A stretch of DNA of 64,000 nucleotides from Allostella sp. ATCC 35155 (GCA_006738865.1 AP019701.1:2910001-2974000), one strand, 5' to 3'. Shown: positions 35,176 to 44,481, numbered from the stretch's first letter. Notes: generated from the sequence alone by a model not told the origin. A program made the numbers and translations.

Positions 35176-35463
35176 ATGGACGAACATTCGGGACACGTTG
35201 AGGCGATATCGGCCGCTATCCAGCAGCCTGGGAAAACTCAGACCTGTGCCGAAGAGCCCGAGAGCTACGGGAACGTCAGAAGAATCATTGAGGAAGCGAA
35301 AGCTGGGCACCCGACGATGGAGATCCAGATCCAGGGAACAGCCGCTGCACTGCAGAGTGTTGGACTGAAAGCCGGGGAACTCGACGGCGCCCGTATTGTG
35401 GAAGGCGCTGGACCGCCTCGGCTTGTTGGCGGAGTCATCTACAAGTTCTTGTTCAACGGGTAG
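35176..35463 (+). CDS. hypothetical protein, reversed moron gene
   Basis: A 95-residue protein (MDEHSGHVEAISAAIQQPGK ...; ending LVGGVIYKFLFNG). It is read against the structural operon, with AAGGAG seven bases before its ATG and a visibly lower GC content than its neighbours. Its 3' end overlaps the end of the convergent structural gene by 11 bases. Probably a lysogenically expressed moron. Function unknown. Confidence 0.6.
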   Translation: MDEHSGHVEAISAAIQQPGKTQTCAEEPESYGNVRRIIEEAKAGHPTMEIQIQGTAAALQSVGLKAGELDGARIVEGAGPPRLVGGVIYKFLFNG

Positions 35464-35863
35464 CCGCCCGCACGCTGAGTACCGTCGAGCCGGCATAGGT
35501 GCCGGTCGAGATCGCCTTGACCCGCAGCTGGTCGCCGAGGATGCCGTCGAAGCTGGTGTCGTCGGCGAGGCTGCCGTCGGTCGGCGCGGCGGGCGTGGTG
35601 CGCGGGGTGAGGCCACTCAAGTTGACGACCTTGGCCGCGGACGTCGTGCCGAAGAGGATGCAGGCGACGTCGATCCAGGTGGTGCCCTGGTCGAGTGAAG
35701 TCTGGACGTAGGCGCGGACGGTCGTGCCCCCGCTGCCATAGATCAGGCGGGCCAGGATGCTGACGGCCGTCATGCCGGCGAGGCCGGTCACCGGCGTCGT
35801 CACCTGCGTGCCGGCGGCGCCGATCGCGATGTCGCCGAGGGACTTGGGGCCGGGCGCGAGCAT
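35453..35863 (-). CDS. phage structural protein
   Basis: A 136-residue beta-rich protein (LAGMTAVSILARLIYGSGGT; VQTSLDQGTTWIDVACILFG; LRVKAISTGTYAGSTVLSVR). The pattern resembles small structural proteins placed beside the connectors in alphaproteobacterial siphophages. Exact role unknown. Confidence 0.65.
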   Translation of the reverse strand: MLAPGPKSLGDIAIGAAGTQVTTPVTGLAGMTAVSILARLIYGSGGTTVRAYVQTSLDQGTTWIDVACILFGTTSAAKVVNLSGLTPRTTPAAPTDGSLADDTSFDGILGDQLRVKAISTGTYAGSTVLSVRAATR

Positions 35864-35866
35864 GGG

Positions 35867-36493
35867 TCACCCCACCTGGTGATAGACGTAGCGGGCGAGC
35901 CGGTCGGCGACGTCGGACGGGATCGCCTGGCCGTCGACGGGACCGACCCAGAAGTCGGTCTGGATCTCCTCGACCCCCTCGGTCCGGACGCGCTCGGAGC
36001 GCGCCAGCGGATCGCGGGATGCCTGGGAGCGCTGCAGGCGGACCAGCTGCTCGGCGGCGCCGATCACGGCCGTCGGCGCCTCGGCGAAGCCGGCCTGATA
36101 GGTGACGACCACCTTGCCGGCCGCCCAGGCGGTGCGGCGGTCGTCCTGCAGCCGGTAGAGCAGCCCCGCCGGAGCGTCCGCCTCGAGGTCCGCAGCGTCG
36201 ACCGCAACGCCGTCGACCGTCACCGAGACGTCGCCGAGCCAGCGGCGGGCGAGGATCAGCGGCTGGGTCCAGCAGGTCAGCCGGATGGTCTCGACCAGCG
36301 TCTCGCGCAGCAGGGTCGGTGGATGGACGCCGTCGGACGGCACGCGGCAATGGTCGGCGATCTCGTCGGCGATGCGCAGGCCGAGCGCCAGCAGGACCGC
36401 GTCCTGGTCGGTGCCGGTGACGCCGGCCGCCGCGCGCAGCTGCTCGATGGTGAGCAGCTGGCGGCTCTCGGCGGGCGTCGAGACGGTGAACAT
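35867..36493 (-). CDS. head-tail adaptor-like protein (gp6-type connector)
   Basis: A 208-residue protein. The start LLTIEQLRAAAGVTGTDQDA with DEIADHCRVPSD is the usual opening of gp6-like head-tail connectors, and the WAAGKVVVTYQAGFAEAPTA motif with the helical C-terminus fits too. It would bind below the portal ring. The gene order (capsid, decoration, adaptor, stopper, terminator) supports it. Confidence 0.8.
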   Translation of the reverse strand: MFTVSTPAESRQLLTIEQLRAAAGVTGTDQDAVLLALGLRIADEIADHCRVPSDGVHPPTLLRETLVETIRLTCWTQPLILARRWLGDVSVTVDGVAVDAADLEADAPAGLLYRLQDDRRTAWAAGKVVVTYQAGFAEAPTAVIGAAEQLVRLQRSQASRDPLARSERVRTEGVEEIQTDFWVGPVDGQAIPSDVADRLARYVYHQVG

Positions 36494-36496
36494 GGC

Positions 36497-36841
36497 TCAG
36501 GCGACAGGCGCAGCGGCGCGGCGCTCGATCTCGGCCTTGACGATCGCCTCGGCCTCGGCGCGGGTGCGCGGCGCCTCCGCGCCGGTGATCGCGGCGGCCA
36601 GCGCCTTGACGGCATCGGCGTTGCCGGACGCCCAGTCGTCGGGGATGGCGACGGGCGGGATCGGCGGAGGCGGAGGCGGTTCGGTCGGACGCGGCTCGCA
36701 ATAGCCGGCGGCGATGAGGCTGGGCGCGAGATGCTCGGGGACCTGGTCGTCGGTGCCGGCCACGATCTCCCGGCCATAGACGGTGCCGGCGACCGCGACA
36801 CGGACGGTGCGCAGGACGCGCACGGGGACGCTGTTGGGCAT
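36497..36841 (-). CDS. small phage protein with proline-rich linker
   Basis: A 114-residue protein: a beta-type N-terminal part (VPVRVLRTVRVAVAGTVYGR), then the linker EPPPPPPIPPVAIPDD and a helical end. It lies between the decoration-like and adaptor genes. It may be a head-neck accessory; I do not recognise a family. Confidence 0.6.
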   Translation of the reverse strand: MPNSVPVRVLRTVRVAVAGTVYGREIVAGTDDQVPEHLAPSLIAAGYCEPRPTEPPPPPPIPPVAIPDDWASGNADAVKALAAAITGAEAPRTRAEAEAIVKAEIERRAAAPVA

Positions 36842-36907
36842 GGATGGCTCCCTCGGCTGGACTCGAAGGAAGGGACGGCAGCGCCGCCCCTTCCCTCGCC
36901 CCGATCA

Positions 36908-37342
36908 TCACTGCGGCGGGTTGGCCGGCGGCGCGTGCCGCGGGTGGCCGAGCAGCGCGATGCCGGCCAGGAAGATGTTGCCGCTGTCGTTGCCGGACGG
37001 CGTCACCGTCATGCGGACATACCGCTTGCCGCCGGCATAGCCGATCTTCCGGCACTCGACGTCGTCGGCATAGGTGAAGCCGGCCTCCGCCTCGGTGCCG
37101 AGGAGGAAGGTGTCGGCCACGGCCGCGTTGTCGCCGAGGGCGGGATCGTTCCCATCCTCGACCAGGACCGCGAAGGTCGCGTTGGCGTCGGTGTTGGTGC
37201 CGGTGACGAGGACCAGCTCGCAGCTCTCGTAGCCGGCCGTGTCGATGATCGCCGAGACGATCGCGGTGTTGTCGGTCCGCGCCGCCACCGGGGCGATCAG
37301 CGGCACGGGGTGGATGTGGTTGTGCAGGTCGCGGGAGGCCAT
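36908..37342 (-). CDS. capsid decoration-like protein
   Basis: A 144-residue beta-rich protein (NTAIVSAIIDTAGYESCELV; YAGGKRYVRMTVTPSGNDSG; NIFLAGIALLGHPRHAPPAN) found directly after the major capsid gene. This family pattern is common downstream of HK97-type capsids and is thought to be a head decoration or accessory protein. Assigned by position and fold-type. Confidence 0.65.
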   Translation of the reverse strand: MASRDLHNHIHPVPLIAPVAARTDNTAIVSAIIDTAGYESCELVLVTGTNTDANATFAVLVEDGNDPALGDNAAVADTFLLGTEAEAGFTYADDVECRKIGYAGGKRYVRMTVTPSGNDSGNIFLAGIALLGHPRHAPPANPPQ

Positions 37343-37432
37343 CGGCTCTCTCCAGTCGCTGGGGATGTGTGAGAGGGGCGGCCAGTCGCCGGCCGCCCCG
37401 GGGTCGCCGCTCGCGGACGCGCCGTCAGGCCG

Positions 37433-38728
37433 TCAGGTCGAGCACTTCAGCTTGCGGATCGCCTCCGGCAGGACGACCTGGCCGCCGGTGCGGCGGCGGA
37501 AGATGAAGCGGATGTTGCCGCTCGTCGCCTGCGTGTAGGGGTCGCGCAGCATCTCCATCGAGATGCGGTCGACCATCGTGTAGGCGCGCCGGAAGTCGCC
37601 GAAGGCGATCGGGAAGAGGTCCGCGCCCTCGCTCGGCATGTCCGGCATCTCGACGTAGGGCGCGCCGAGGATGCTGTTCGGGATGCCCTGCGCCAGGCCC
37701 GGCATCCAGACATAGTTCTTGTCGCCGTCCTTCAGCTTGCGGACCGAGCCGAGCGTGGTGCGGTTCAGCGTCCAGATGGCGTTCCGGGCATAGGCCGTCT
37801 TCAGCGCGTGGAACAGCGTGATGAGGCCGTTCGCCTGGCCGTCGGCGTCGGCGACGGTCGCCGCCGTGCCGGAGACGGTCGAGAGGACCGAGGCGTTCGT
37901 CATCCAACCTTCCGGCTTGCCGACGCCGCTGCCGGAGACGACGGCCGCGCCCTCGGCCACCGCGAACTGCTCGGTCGCCTCGCCGCGGATCTCGGCCTCC
38001 ATGTCGAAGGCCGAGTCCTCGAGCATCTGGTTCGAGATATCGATCAGCGCGTACATCTCGTGCGCCGGCAGCTCCTCGAGGCCGTAGGTGAGGCCCGTCG
38101 TCTCCGACCGGGTGCCCTGGTCGGCCACCCACTGGGCGGCGAACTGGCCGGTGCGCTTGGGGATCTGGATCGACTTCGCCGCCGTCGAGCGCACGCGGAC
38201 GATCGAGCGGGCCGGGCTGATCTCGGTCACGCCCTTGATGATCTCGCGGACGTACTCGGTCGGCGCCAGGAATCCCGCGGCGGTGTCGGGCGTAATGCCG
38301 AGCGCCTTGGCCTCGGCCGCGACGTCAGCGAGCGCCTTCCGCTCGTCCTCGCCCAGGTTGACGATGCCGAGGGTGTGGGCATGCACGACCGCGCGCGCCC
38401 AGGCATTGGCGAAGGACTTGGCCTCTTCGGTGCCCTTGCGCGCCCGTGCGTCGGCCGGCAGGCGGCCGAGCGCCACCTCGACCCGCTCGGCCGCTTCCTT
38501 GGCCGCCTTGGTCTGCTGCTCGGCCAGGGTGAGGCGCTGGTTGATGCCCTCGTACTGGCTGAGGGTACCCTCGATCTTGCCGAGCTTCTCGACGACGAGG
38601 ACGTCGGCCGAGCCCTTCTTCTCGATCTCGGCCAGGCGCGCGTCGTTGGTCTTCTTGAACTCCTCGAACGCCGTCATGACCGGGCCGACGGCGGCGTCGA
38701 GGGCGGCATTCACTTCGGTGGGCTCCAT
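37433..38728 (-). CDS. HK97-family major capsid protein
   Basis: A 431-residue HK97-fold capsid protein. The N-terminal 110 residues are a charged coiled-coil delta domain acting as scaffold (FEEFKKTNDARLAEIEKKGS). The shell domain begins near TAAGFLAPTEYVREIIKGVT and contains VADQGTRSETTGLTYGLEEL, GEATEQFAVAEGAAVVSGSG and a C-terminal FGDFRRAYTMVDRISMEM. The upstream protease should remove the delta domain during maturation. Confidence 0.95.
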   Translation of the reverse strand: MEPTEVNAALDAAVGPVMTAFEEFKKTNDARLAEIEKKGSADVLVVEKLGKIEGTLSQYEGINQRLTLAEQQTKAAKEAAERVEVALGRLPADARARKGTEEAKSFANAWARAVVHAHTLGIVNLGEDERKALADVAAEAKALGITPDTAAGFLAPTEYVREIIKGVTEISPARSIVRVRSTAAKSIQIPKRTGQFAAQWVADQGTRSETTGLTYGLEELPAHEMYALIDISNQMLEDSAFDMEAEIRGEATEQFAVAEGAAVVSGSGVGKPEGWMTNASVLSTVSGTAATVADADGQANGLITLFHALKTAYARNAIWTLNRTTLGSVRKLKDGDKNYVWMPGLAQGIPNSILGAPYVEMPDMPSEGADLFPIAFGDFRRAYTMVDRISMEMLRDPYTQATSGNIRFIFRRRTGGQVVLPEAIRKLKCST

Positions 38729-38737
38729 CTGGGGCTC

Positions 38738-39457
38738 CTACTTTCGGATGAGGGTGGCGAGCGCGTCGAGGCGCGCCCGGATCTGGTCGCCTATCCCGTC
38801 CTCATCCCGAGGGTCCGGCTTGGCCTTGAAGCCGCCGGCGGCGATCGCCTTGGCGGCCTGACGCGAGTAACCGCCTGCGTCCCGCAGGAAGTCCTCGAAT
38901 TCGCGGATGGTCTTGATCTCGTCGGCCGGCGCCTCGGCGAAGCGGCTCTTGAGACCGTAATGCAGGGCTCGGGCGTTCGACGGGTCGTCGACGAGCGACA
39001 CCTCGGTCAGGGTCGCGCTCTTGATGGTGCGCCGCGGTTCGCCGGGGCGGCCGGAGCCCATCTTGGCGCCATGCGGGTTGACCCGGTAGCCGATGGAGAG
39101 GCCCTTGAGGGCGCCCTCCTTCATCTGGGCATAGGTCCACTTGCCGGTCTCGGTATCGAGCCCGACCAGCCGGCCCTTGACGTGCAGGCCGTTGGCGTCC
39201 TCGCTCATCGCATCCCAGACGCCGATCGGCTCGTGCCGATTGCCGAGGAGCTTGCCGTGCATCTTGTACATCGGCGGCAGCCCGGCGCCGGACCGCTCGC
39301 GGTCCAGCAGCGCCTTGGTGAAGGTGCCGGGCTCAATGAGGTCGCCGTGCCCGTCGATATTGCCGAAGACGGCGCCGTAGCCCTCGAACGAGCCGGGCCG
39401 CGCCTCTTCGCCGGCGAACTTCACCTCGAACGGCGTGCCGACGCAGCCGAAGTCCAT
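38738..39457 (-). CDS. HK97-type prohead protease
   Basis: A 239-residue U35-type serine protease. FEGYGAVFGNIDGHGDLIEP is the family opening. The catalytic His lies in YKMHGKLLGN and the nucleophile Ser in ALKGLSIGYRV, followed by the LTEVSLVDDPSNARA segment. It cleaves the capsid delta domain and itself in the prohead. It lies between the portal and capsid genes as usual. Confidence 0.93.
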   Translation of the reverse strand: MDFGCVGTPFEVKFAGEEARPGSFEGYGAVFGNIDGHGDLIEPGTFTKALLDRERSGAGLPPMYKMHGKLLGNRHEPIGVWDAMSEDANGLHVKGRLVGLDTETGKWTYAQMKEGALKGLSIGYRVNPHGAKMGSGRPGEPRRTIKSATLTEVSLVDDPSNARALHYGLKSRFAEAPADEIKTIREFEDFLRDAGGYSRQAAKAIAAGGFKAKPDPRDEDGIGDQIRARLDALATLIRK

Positions 39458-39622
39458 GGCAGGGCTCCCTGATGAGACGCGGCTTGCGCCGCTCGAATTG
39501 CAGTCCGGGACAGGCGCGCCTATATTCGAGGCGCTGTCGGCGACGCCCGGAAAGTCGCTTTACCGACGTGCCGTTCGCGAGATCGGCAGATGGGGACGTG
39601 GCGCCACCCCCGCCGACAGCAA

Positions 39623-41890
39623 TCAACCCTTCAGCGGGATGTAGGCCCTCGGGTTCTTGGTCACCGACTCCTCGGGGACCAGGATGACCGTGCGCACCGC
39701 CCTGCCGAGGTCCGGGGTATCCAGCCGGATCGCGATCTTCCCGATCAATCCATCGGCCGCGCGCGCGGGCCTGAACGTGCTCACCAGGGTTCGGTTGTTG
39801 ACGTCCCAGAACCGGCCGGCCGGCGCCGCGAGGTGCTCCTTCAGCGACTGCATGTCCTGCACTGACGGCGGTCGTCGCTTGCCGGCCGTGCGCATCGCTT
39901 TGAGCACGGTGTTGTCGGTGACACGAACGGGGCCGCGGGCCGGCACCACACCCTGGTTCCGGACGAACGCATCGACCTCCTTGGGCAACGAACCGAGGCT
40001 CATGGCCTTGCCCTGCGGCTTGATCCGGCCCGACAGCAGATGTCCGATCCACTCACCGACGGTCTTGAGGAAGCGCCCGTCGGGCCCGCGCGGCTGGTCG
40101 GGGCGATACTTCGCCTCGAAAGGGAGGCCGGCGTTCGGCCCACCCCCCTTGGTCTCGTCGACCTCCGAGAAGAGTTCCGGCCCGAACCGCAGCTCGCCGC
40201 GGAAAGGCTCGACCTTGGCGAGATCGACGCCGTCGGCGTCATAGGTGATCGTCACGTGCGGCTGGTAGTCGGGATGGTCCCAGGTCGCGCCCGCCTCCCG
40301 GATGTCCCGATGCCGCGCCGAAAGGTCATATGAGGCGAAGAGCAGCGCGACCGCGCCCTCCGAACCGATCCGCTCTACGACGCGCGGGCCTCCCGCCTTC
40401 ACCGTCAGCCCGCCGTCCCGGTCCTCGAGCCACGCGACGCCAGCCGACATCCAGTCGACCCGGCCACGACTGAAGGCGATCGTGACGTGCAGGTCCTCGG
40501 CCGGCAGCGTCACCCGGAAGCCCTGCTTGCGCGCCCAGGCCAGCACCTCGTCGGCGTTCCGCAGCCGGCGGCAGACATAGAGGGTGCGCGGCGTCGCGGC
40601 CTTGGACTCATCCGTCGCCGGTGCGGCCGGTGCCGCCGGGCGGCCGTCGGGCGACATCGTCGCCGGCTGCCAGACGCGATCCATCGACGGCTCGTCGTCG
40701 GGATTCCAGCCGTCATCCTCGCGGACCTCGTTCGGCCGCAGCCAGCCGGGCGAGGAGTTCGTGCCAAGCGCCGCCTTGTAGTAGTCGGCCCGGTCCTTCA
40801 GCGAGCCGCGCATCAGCTCGGATGCGTCGATGCGGCAGTGGTAGCCGTCGGCCCGCTCCTCCTTCGTCAGCAGCTGCGTCTCGACCGCCGAGCGCACCGC
40901 CTTCATCCAGGGCTGCAGCGTGTAGCGGACATGGGCGGCGAAGAACTCTGCCGCCGACGCGAAGGTCGGCGACTGGTCGCCGGCATGGCCCAGCATGATG
41001 GGGAACATGCCCATCAGCCGGGCGATCTCCTCGATCTGGTGCTTGCGGGTCTCGATGTGCTGGGAATCGACCCCGGTCATGGCGATCGAGTTCCAGGTCA
41101 GCCCGCCGCCGAGCACCGCCGTCTTGCTGCTGTTCTGGGTGCCCCGGTAGATCTGCTCCCACTGCGCCCGGAGCGCATTCACCGCCGCCTCGTCGAGCCG
41201 CTGCTCGGTCGAGAGCACGCCGCTCGGCCGGGCGCTGTTGGCATGCAGGCGCGCGTGCGTCTCCTCTGTCGCCTGGGCGAGGCCGAGCGCCTCGCGACCG
41301 ACGATCGACGGGTCGAGCGGGCGCCGCATCACCCAGGTCGGGCCCGAGATGTCGAAGACCTGGTCCTGGCGCACCGTCACGCCGCCGCCGGTCTCGAAGG
41401 TGAGGTCGTAGACCCGGGTGTAGAGGACATGGTCGAGGCGAACCGAGATGCCGCTGGGCGGGATCGGGATCAGCTCGCGGACCTGCCCGGCGACGATGTT
41501 CTTGTAGCTGACGCCGTGGCCGGCGCCGGCGGCGTGCATCAGGGTCGTGCGCCAGAACTGGAAGGCGTCCTGGATCGCGCTCGGCTGGTTCAGCAGCAGG
41601 TCGTAGAGCGGATGGTCGACCGCCGGCTCGGCGCCGCGGCCGCCCGAATGGCGCCGGTAGATCTCGATCGGCAGCTGGGCGATGCCCTCGGCGATCACCA
41701 CCATGGCGCGGTAGAAGGCCGTCACCTGCATGGCGGAATCGGTCGAGACCGATGCACCGGACCGGGTCGGCATGCCGAAGCCGCCGTTGATCGCGGCCCA
41801 CATCGCGGCGTCGAAGCCGACCGCCTTGGCCTCCTCCGGCGCGACCGACTTCGCTTCCGCGCGCCCCAGCAGGCGGCCGAACCAGCCCAT
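39623..41890 (-). CDS. polyvalent portal protein: HK97 portal + 2H phosphoesterase + C-terminal toxin-like domain
   Basis: A 755-residue protein, nearly twice a normal HK97 portal. Residues 1 to about 400 are the portal (ISGPTWVMRRPLDPSIVGRE; GHAGDQSPTFASAAEFFAAH). From about 438 to 575 is a 2H-phosphoesterase domain with both HxT motifs, LHVTIAFSR (His468) and PHVTITYD (His545). After the linker PDQPRGPDGRFLKTVGEW, residues 610-755 resemble the PBECR/barnase-like nuclease domains that end phage head proteins (VTDNTVLKAMRTAGKRRPPS; TVILVPEESVTK). 2H enzymes of the Acb1 type destroy CBASS cyclic nucleotides, so the middle domain may be anti-defence. The last domain is the least certain. Confidence 0.8.
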   Translation of the reverse strand: MGWFGRLLGRAEAKSVAPEEAKAVGFDAAMWAAINGGFGMPTRSGASVSTDSAMQVTAFYRAMVVIAEGIAQLPIEIYRRHSGGRGAEPAVDHPLYDLLLNQPSAIQDAFQFWRTTLMHAAGAGHGVSYKNIVAGQVRELIPIPPSGISVRLDHVLYTRVYDLTFETGGGVTVRQDQVFDISGPTWVMRRPLDPSIVGREALGLAQATEETHARLHANSARPSGVLSTEQRLDEAAVNALRAQWEQIYRGTQNSSKTAVLGGGLTWNSIAMTGVDSQHIETRKHQIEEIARLMGMFPIMLGHAGDQSPTFASAAEFFAAHVRYTLQPWMKAVRSAVETQLLTKEERADGYHCRIDASELMRGSLKDRADYYKAALGTNSSPGWLRPNEVREDDGWNPDDEPSMDRVWQPATMSPDGRPAAPAAPATDESKAATPRTLYVCRRLRNADEVLAWARKQGFRVTLPAEDLHVTIAFSRGRVDWMSAGVAWLEDRDGGLTVKAGGPRVVERIGSEGAVALLFASYDLSARHRDIREAGATWDHPDYQPHVTITYDADGVDLAKVEPFRGELRFGPELFSEVDETKGGGPNAGLPFEAKYRPDQPRGPDGRFLKTVGEWIGHLLSGRIKPQGKAMSLGSLPKEVDAFVRNQGVVPARGPVRVTDNTVLKAMRTAGKRRPPSVQDMQSLKEHLAAPAGRFWDVNNRTLVSTFRPARAADGLIGKIAIRLDTPDLGRAVRTVILVPEESVTKNPRAYIPLKG

Positions 41891-41902
41891 ATCGACCGCC
41901 TT

Positions 41903-43591
41903 TCAGAGTGCGAAGATTACGGGGGCCGACGCGGCCGAGGGGTTCATCGCCATCAGTGCCGACGCGTTCAGGAGCGCCATGAACGGGTCGATCTTGGCGG
42001 TGCCGGCGGTCTGCTTGGTGATCGCGATCGCGTTGCCGCGGGGCTCGACCTTGGCGTTGCCGACGCACCAGGCCATGAGCGGCTGGCCGGCATGGACGAG
42101 GTCGCCCTTGGCGAGGCCGCGGGCCGTCGACTGGATGGTGTTCGAGAGGGTCCAGCCCTGGCGGATGCCGGTGATGCGACCGGTCTCGGGGTTGGTGTCG
42201 AAGCCGCGGAGCGTCAGCTCGTCGACGATCTCATTGATGCCGACCGGGTCGACGCCGATCGCGTGCTTCGGCGGCAGAAGCCCGGCCGCCTCGACCTGTT
42301 CGACGATGTCGGCCACGCCCTGCACGTCCTCGTCGCTGTCGTCGGCGATCACCCAGAGGTCGCCTTGCTGCTTGAAGTCCAGCAGGCGAGGCGCGATCTC
42401 CTTGCGCCGCGCCAGCGCGCATTCGTGGACCCAGGCCCTTGCCCAGCACAGCCAGCGCCGGGTCTCGCGCTCGCGGCCCAGGACGACGAGGCCCAGCAGG
42501 TCGTCCATGCCGCCGCCGTCGATGCCGACCACCGCGACCTCGCTCCGCCGCAGCAGCGATTCGAGCGTCAGGTCCGGGTCGGCGCGGCGCTCCCAGTAGA
42601 GGGCGCCCGCCCAGCGGTCCGACATCAGGCCGAGGCCGATCTCGATGTTGAGGTGCTGGCTCGCCCAGCGCCGGACTTCCTCCTCGCCCGTCGCCTTGGC
42701 CCGGTCGAACTCCTGCGCCAGGCGCTGGATGGTGATGGACCGGCCGGCGTTCGGCGTGACCATCCGCCAGTGCGCCGGGTCCTGCCACTGCTCCGGGTCG
42801 GTCGCGATCTCCGGCGGGAACTCGTAGAGCACCGGCAGCGAGGCGACCCCCTTCAGCGTCCCGTCCCGGACCGCCCGCGCATTCATCAGCTCGGCGCGGA
42901 AGACGCCCGCCGGCTGGCGCTCGGACTGGGTCGTGATGAACACGAGGAAGCCCTCGGGGTTGGGCAGCAGGCCGCCGCGGATCTGGCCGATGACCCGGTC
43001 GGCGTCGGCCATCGTCGACATGACGTGGAGCTCGTCGATCAGCACGCCGGCGGGCTTGACCCCGGTCAGGATCGAGGGGTCGAAGGTCTTGATCTTGAGG
43101 ACCGCGCGGGTCTTGCGGTTGGTGATCTCCTTCAGGTGCTCGCGGACGTGCATCCGCTTCTGGAGGAAACCGTCGGGGTCGGCATCGATCATGCCGACCG
43201 CCTGGCCGAAGGCGAGCTTCGAGACGTCCTGGGTCGGCCCGATCAGCAGGAACTCTGCGCGAGGGCGCCGGTTCATCAGCAGGGCGGTCAGCATCATGGC
43301 GGCGCCGCCGGTCGTCTTCGAGTTCTTCTTCGGCACCAGCACGAAGATCTCGCGGAGCATGCGCTCGAACGTCTTGGCGTCGAGCGAGCCGAAGAGCGCG
43401 GCCACGATGTCCCGGAACCAGTCGCCGGCGGCCTCGGCGAACGAGGGCTGGCCGATCACGTCCGGCACGCGCAGGCGGTTGAAGATCGCGACCGCGCGGG
43501 CTGCCTCCGCCTTGTCGAGCGGCAGCGGCGGGATCAGCGGCCGGCCCTGGCGGATGCGGTCGGCCCAGTCGGGGCACGCCAGATCCCACAT
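41903..43591 (-). CDS. terminase large subunit (HK97 type)
   Basis: A 562-residue DNA-packaging motor. Walker A-like LVPKKNSKT, Walker B GVLIDELHV and a motif III-like FLVFITTQSER mark the ATPase. The nuclease begins at VVGIDGGGMDDLLGLVVLG and includes VIADDSDEDV. The length is standard for terminase family 1. It shares a base with the small-subunit stop (TGATG) and would dock on the portal encoded next. Confidence 0.95.
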   Translation of the reverse strand: MWDLACPDWADRIRQGRPLIPPLPLDKAEAARAVAIFNRLRVPDVIGQPSFAEAAGDWFRDIVAALFGSLDAKTFERMLREIFVLVPKKNSKTTGGAAMMLTALLMNRRPRAEFLLIGPTQDVSKLAFGQAVGMIDADPDGFLQKRMHVREHLKEITNRKTRAVLKIKTFDPSILTGVKPAGVLIDELHVMSTMADADRVIGQIRGGLLPNPEGFLVFITTQSERQPAGVFRAELMNARAVRDGTLKGVASLPVLYEFPPEIATDPEQWQDPAHWRMVTPNAGRSITIQRLAQEFDRAKATGEEEVRRWASQHLNIEIGLGLMSDRWAGALYWERRADPDLTLESLLRRSEVAVVGIDGGGMDDLLGLVVLGRERETRRWLCWARAWVHECALARRKEIAPRLLDFKQQGDLWVIADDSDEDVQGVADIVEQVEAAGLLPPKHAIGVDPVGINEIVDELTLRGFDTNPETGRITGIRQGWTLSNTIQSTARGLAKGDLVHAGQPLMAWCVGNAKVEPRGNAIAITKQTAGTAKIDPFMALLNASALMAMNPSAASAPVIFAL

Positions 43592-43977
43592 CAGTGGACG
43601 AGGCCGTTCCAGCCGGTGTCATCGGCCGCCGTCTCGGCCAGCCGCTCGGCGATCTCCTTCTTGCCCGGCTTGGGAACCCTCTCGGCCGTGCGCGCGCCGG
43701 GCGGCGCGAGATCGGTCAGCTGGACGTAGGCCTTCTGGGCAGAGACGTTGCCGCCGGTCGCCGCGCGGAACATGGCCTCGATGACGGCCCCGCGCCGCCT
43801 GGCCCGGCCGTTCAGCAGCTCCTCGCGGAAGTGCTTGCGCAGCGTGTTTGGCGCGATGCCGATGACGCGGGCGATCTCCTCCTCGGCCATGCCGGTCGCG
43901 ACGAGGATCTCCACCCGCTCCCGCTTCTCCGCCGTCGCCCGGTAGGCCGGCCGTCCGCGCTTGGCGCCTTCAGCCAT
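43591..43977 (-). CDS. terminase small subunit-like DNA-binding protein
   Basis: A 128-residue protein with a homeodomain-like HTH (VATGMAEEEIARVIGIAPNT, LRKHFREEL) and an oligomerising helical C-terminus. This is the usual small terminase layout for recognising the packaging site. It is coupled to the large subunit by TGATG. The frame is open further upstream, but the ATG at 43977 matches the RGRPAYRAT opening of relatives. Confidence 0.85.
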   Translation of the reverse strand: MAEGAKRGRPAYRATAEKRERVEILVATGMAEEEIARVIGIAPNTLRKHFREELLNGRARRRGAVIEAMFRAATGGNVSAQKAYVQLTDLAPPGARTAERVPKPGKKEIAERLAETAADDTGWNGLVH

Positions 43978-44142
43978 CGCTCGCCCCTCGGAAATCCGGA
44001 TCGACTGCAAATATTCGGCGCCGACCCCCAGGATTCCGGCGCCGGAAAAAATTCTGCGCATGCCACCGGGGCGGTTGGGGCCCTAGGCCGCTCAGAGATC
44101 GACACCCCCCGCCCCCTGGGCCGACCGGCCGGCGCCCCGTCG

Positions 44143-44481
44143 TCACCCGACGGGCGCCGCCATCCGCTCGGCGCGAGCGCGCGCCGTCTTCAGCGTGTGG
44201 TGCCGTCCGCAGAGGCACTGGCCATTCGCTGGATCGAGCCCCGCGCCGCCGTCTCGGCGCTCGCGGATGTGGTCGGCGAAGAGCCGCGCCGGCGCCCGGA
44301 CCTCGCAGCGTCGACCGCCCTCGATCGCCTCGCATCGATGCCCCGCCCGCTGCAGGACGGCCTCGCGCCAGGCGCGATGCTCGGGCGTCAGCAGTTCGGC
44401 GTCGGCACGCTTGGGCGGTGGCAGGACGCGCCTGGTGTCGGCGGCGGCGATGCGGGGCGGGGCGCAGCGGATGCGGGCCAT
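44143..44481 (-). CDS. HNH endonuclease
   Basis: A 112-residue HNH nuclease. CEAIEGGRRCEV and CLCGRHHTLKT supply the zinc-binding cysteines, and FADHIRERRDGGAGLDPANG contains the DH...N catalytic core. HNH proteins next to the terminase are needed for cos cleavage in HK97-like phages, so packaging at cohesive ends is likely. It is the first gene of the late operon seen here, with about 165 bases between it and the small terminase. Confidence 0.88.
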   Translation of the reverse strand: MARIRCAPPRIAAADTRRVLPPPKRADAELLTPEHRAWREAVLQRAGHRCEAIEGGRRCEVRAPARLFADHIRERRDGGAGLDPANGQCLCGRHHTLKTARARAERMAAPVG

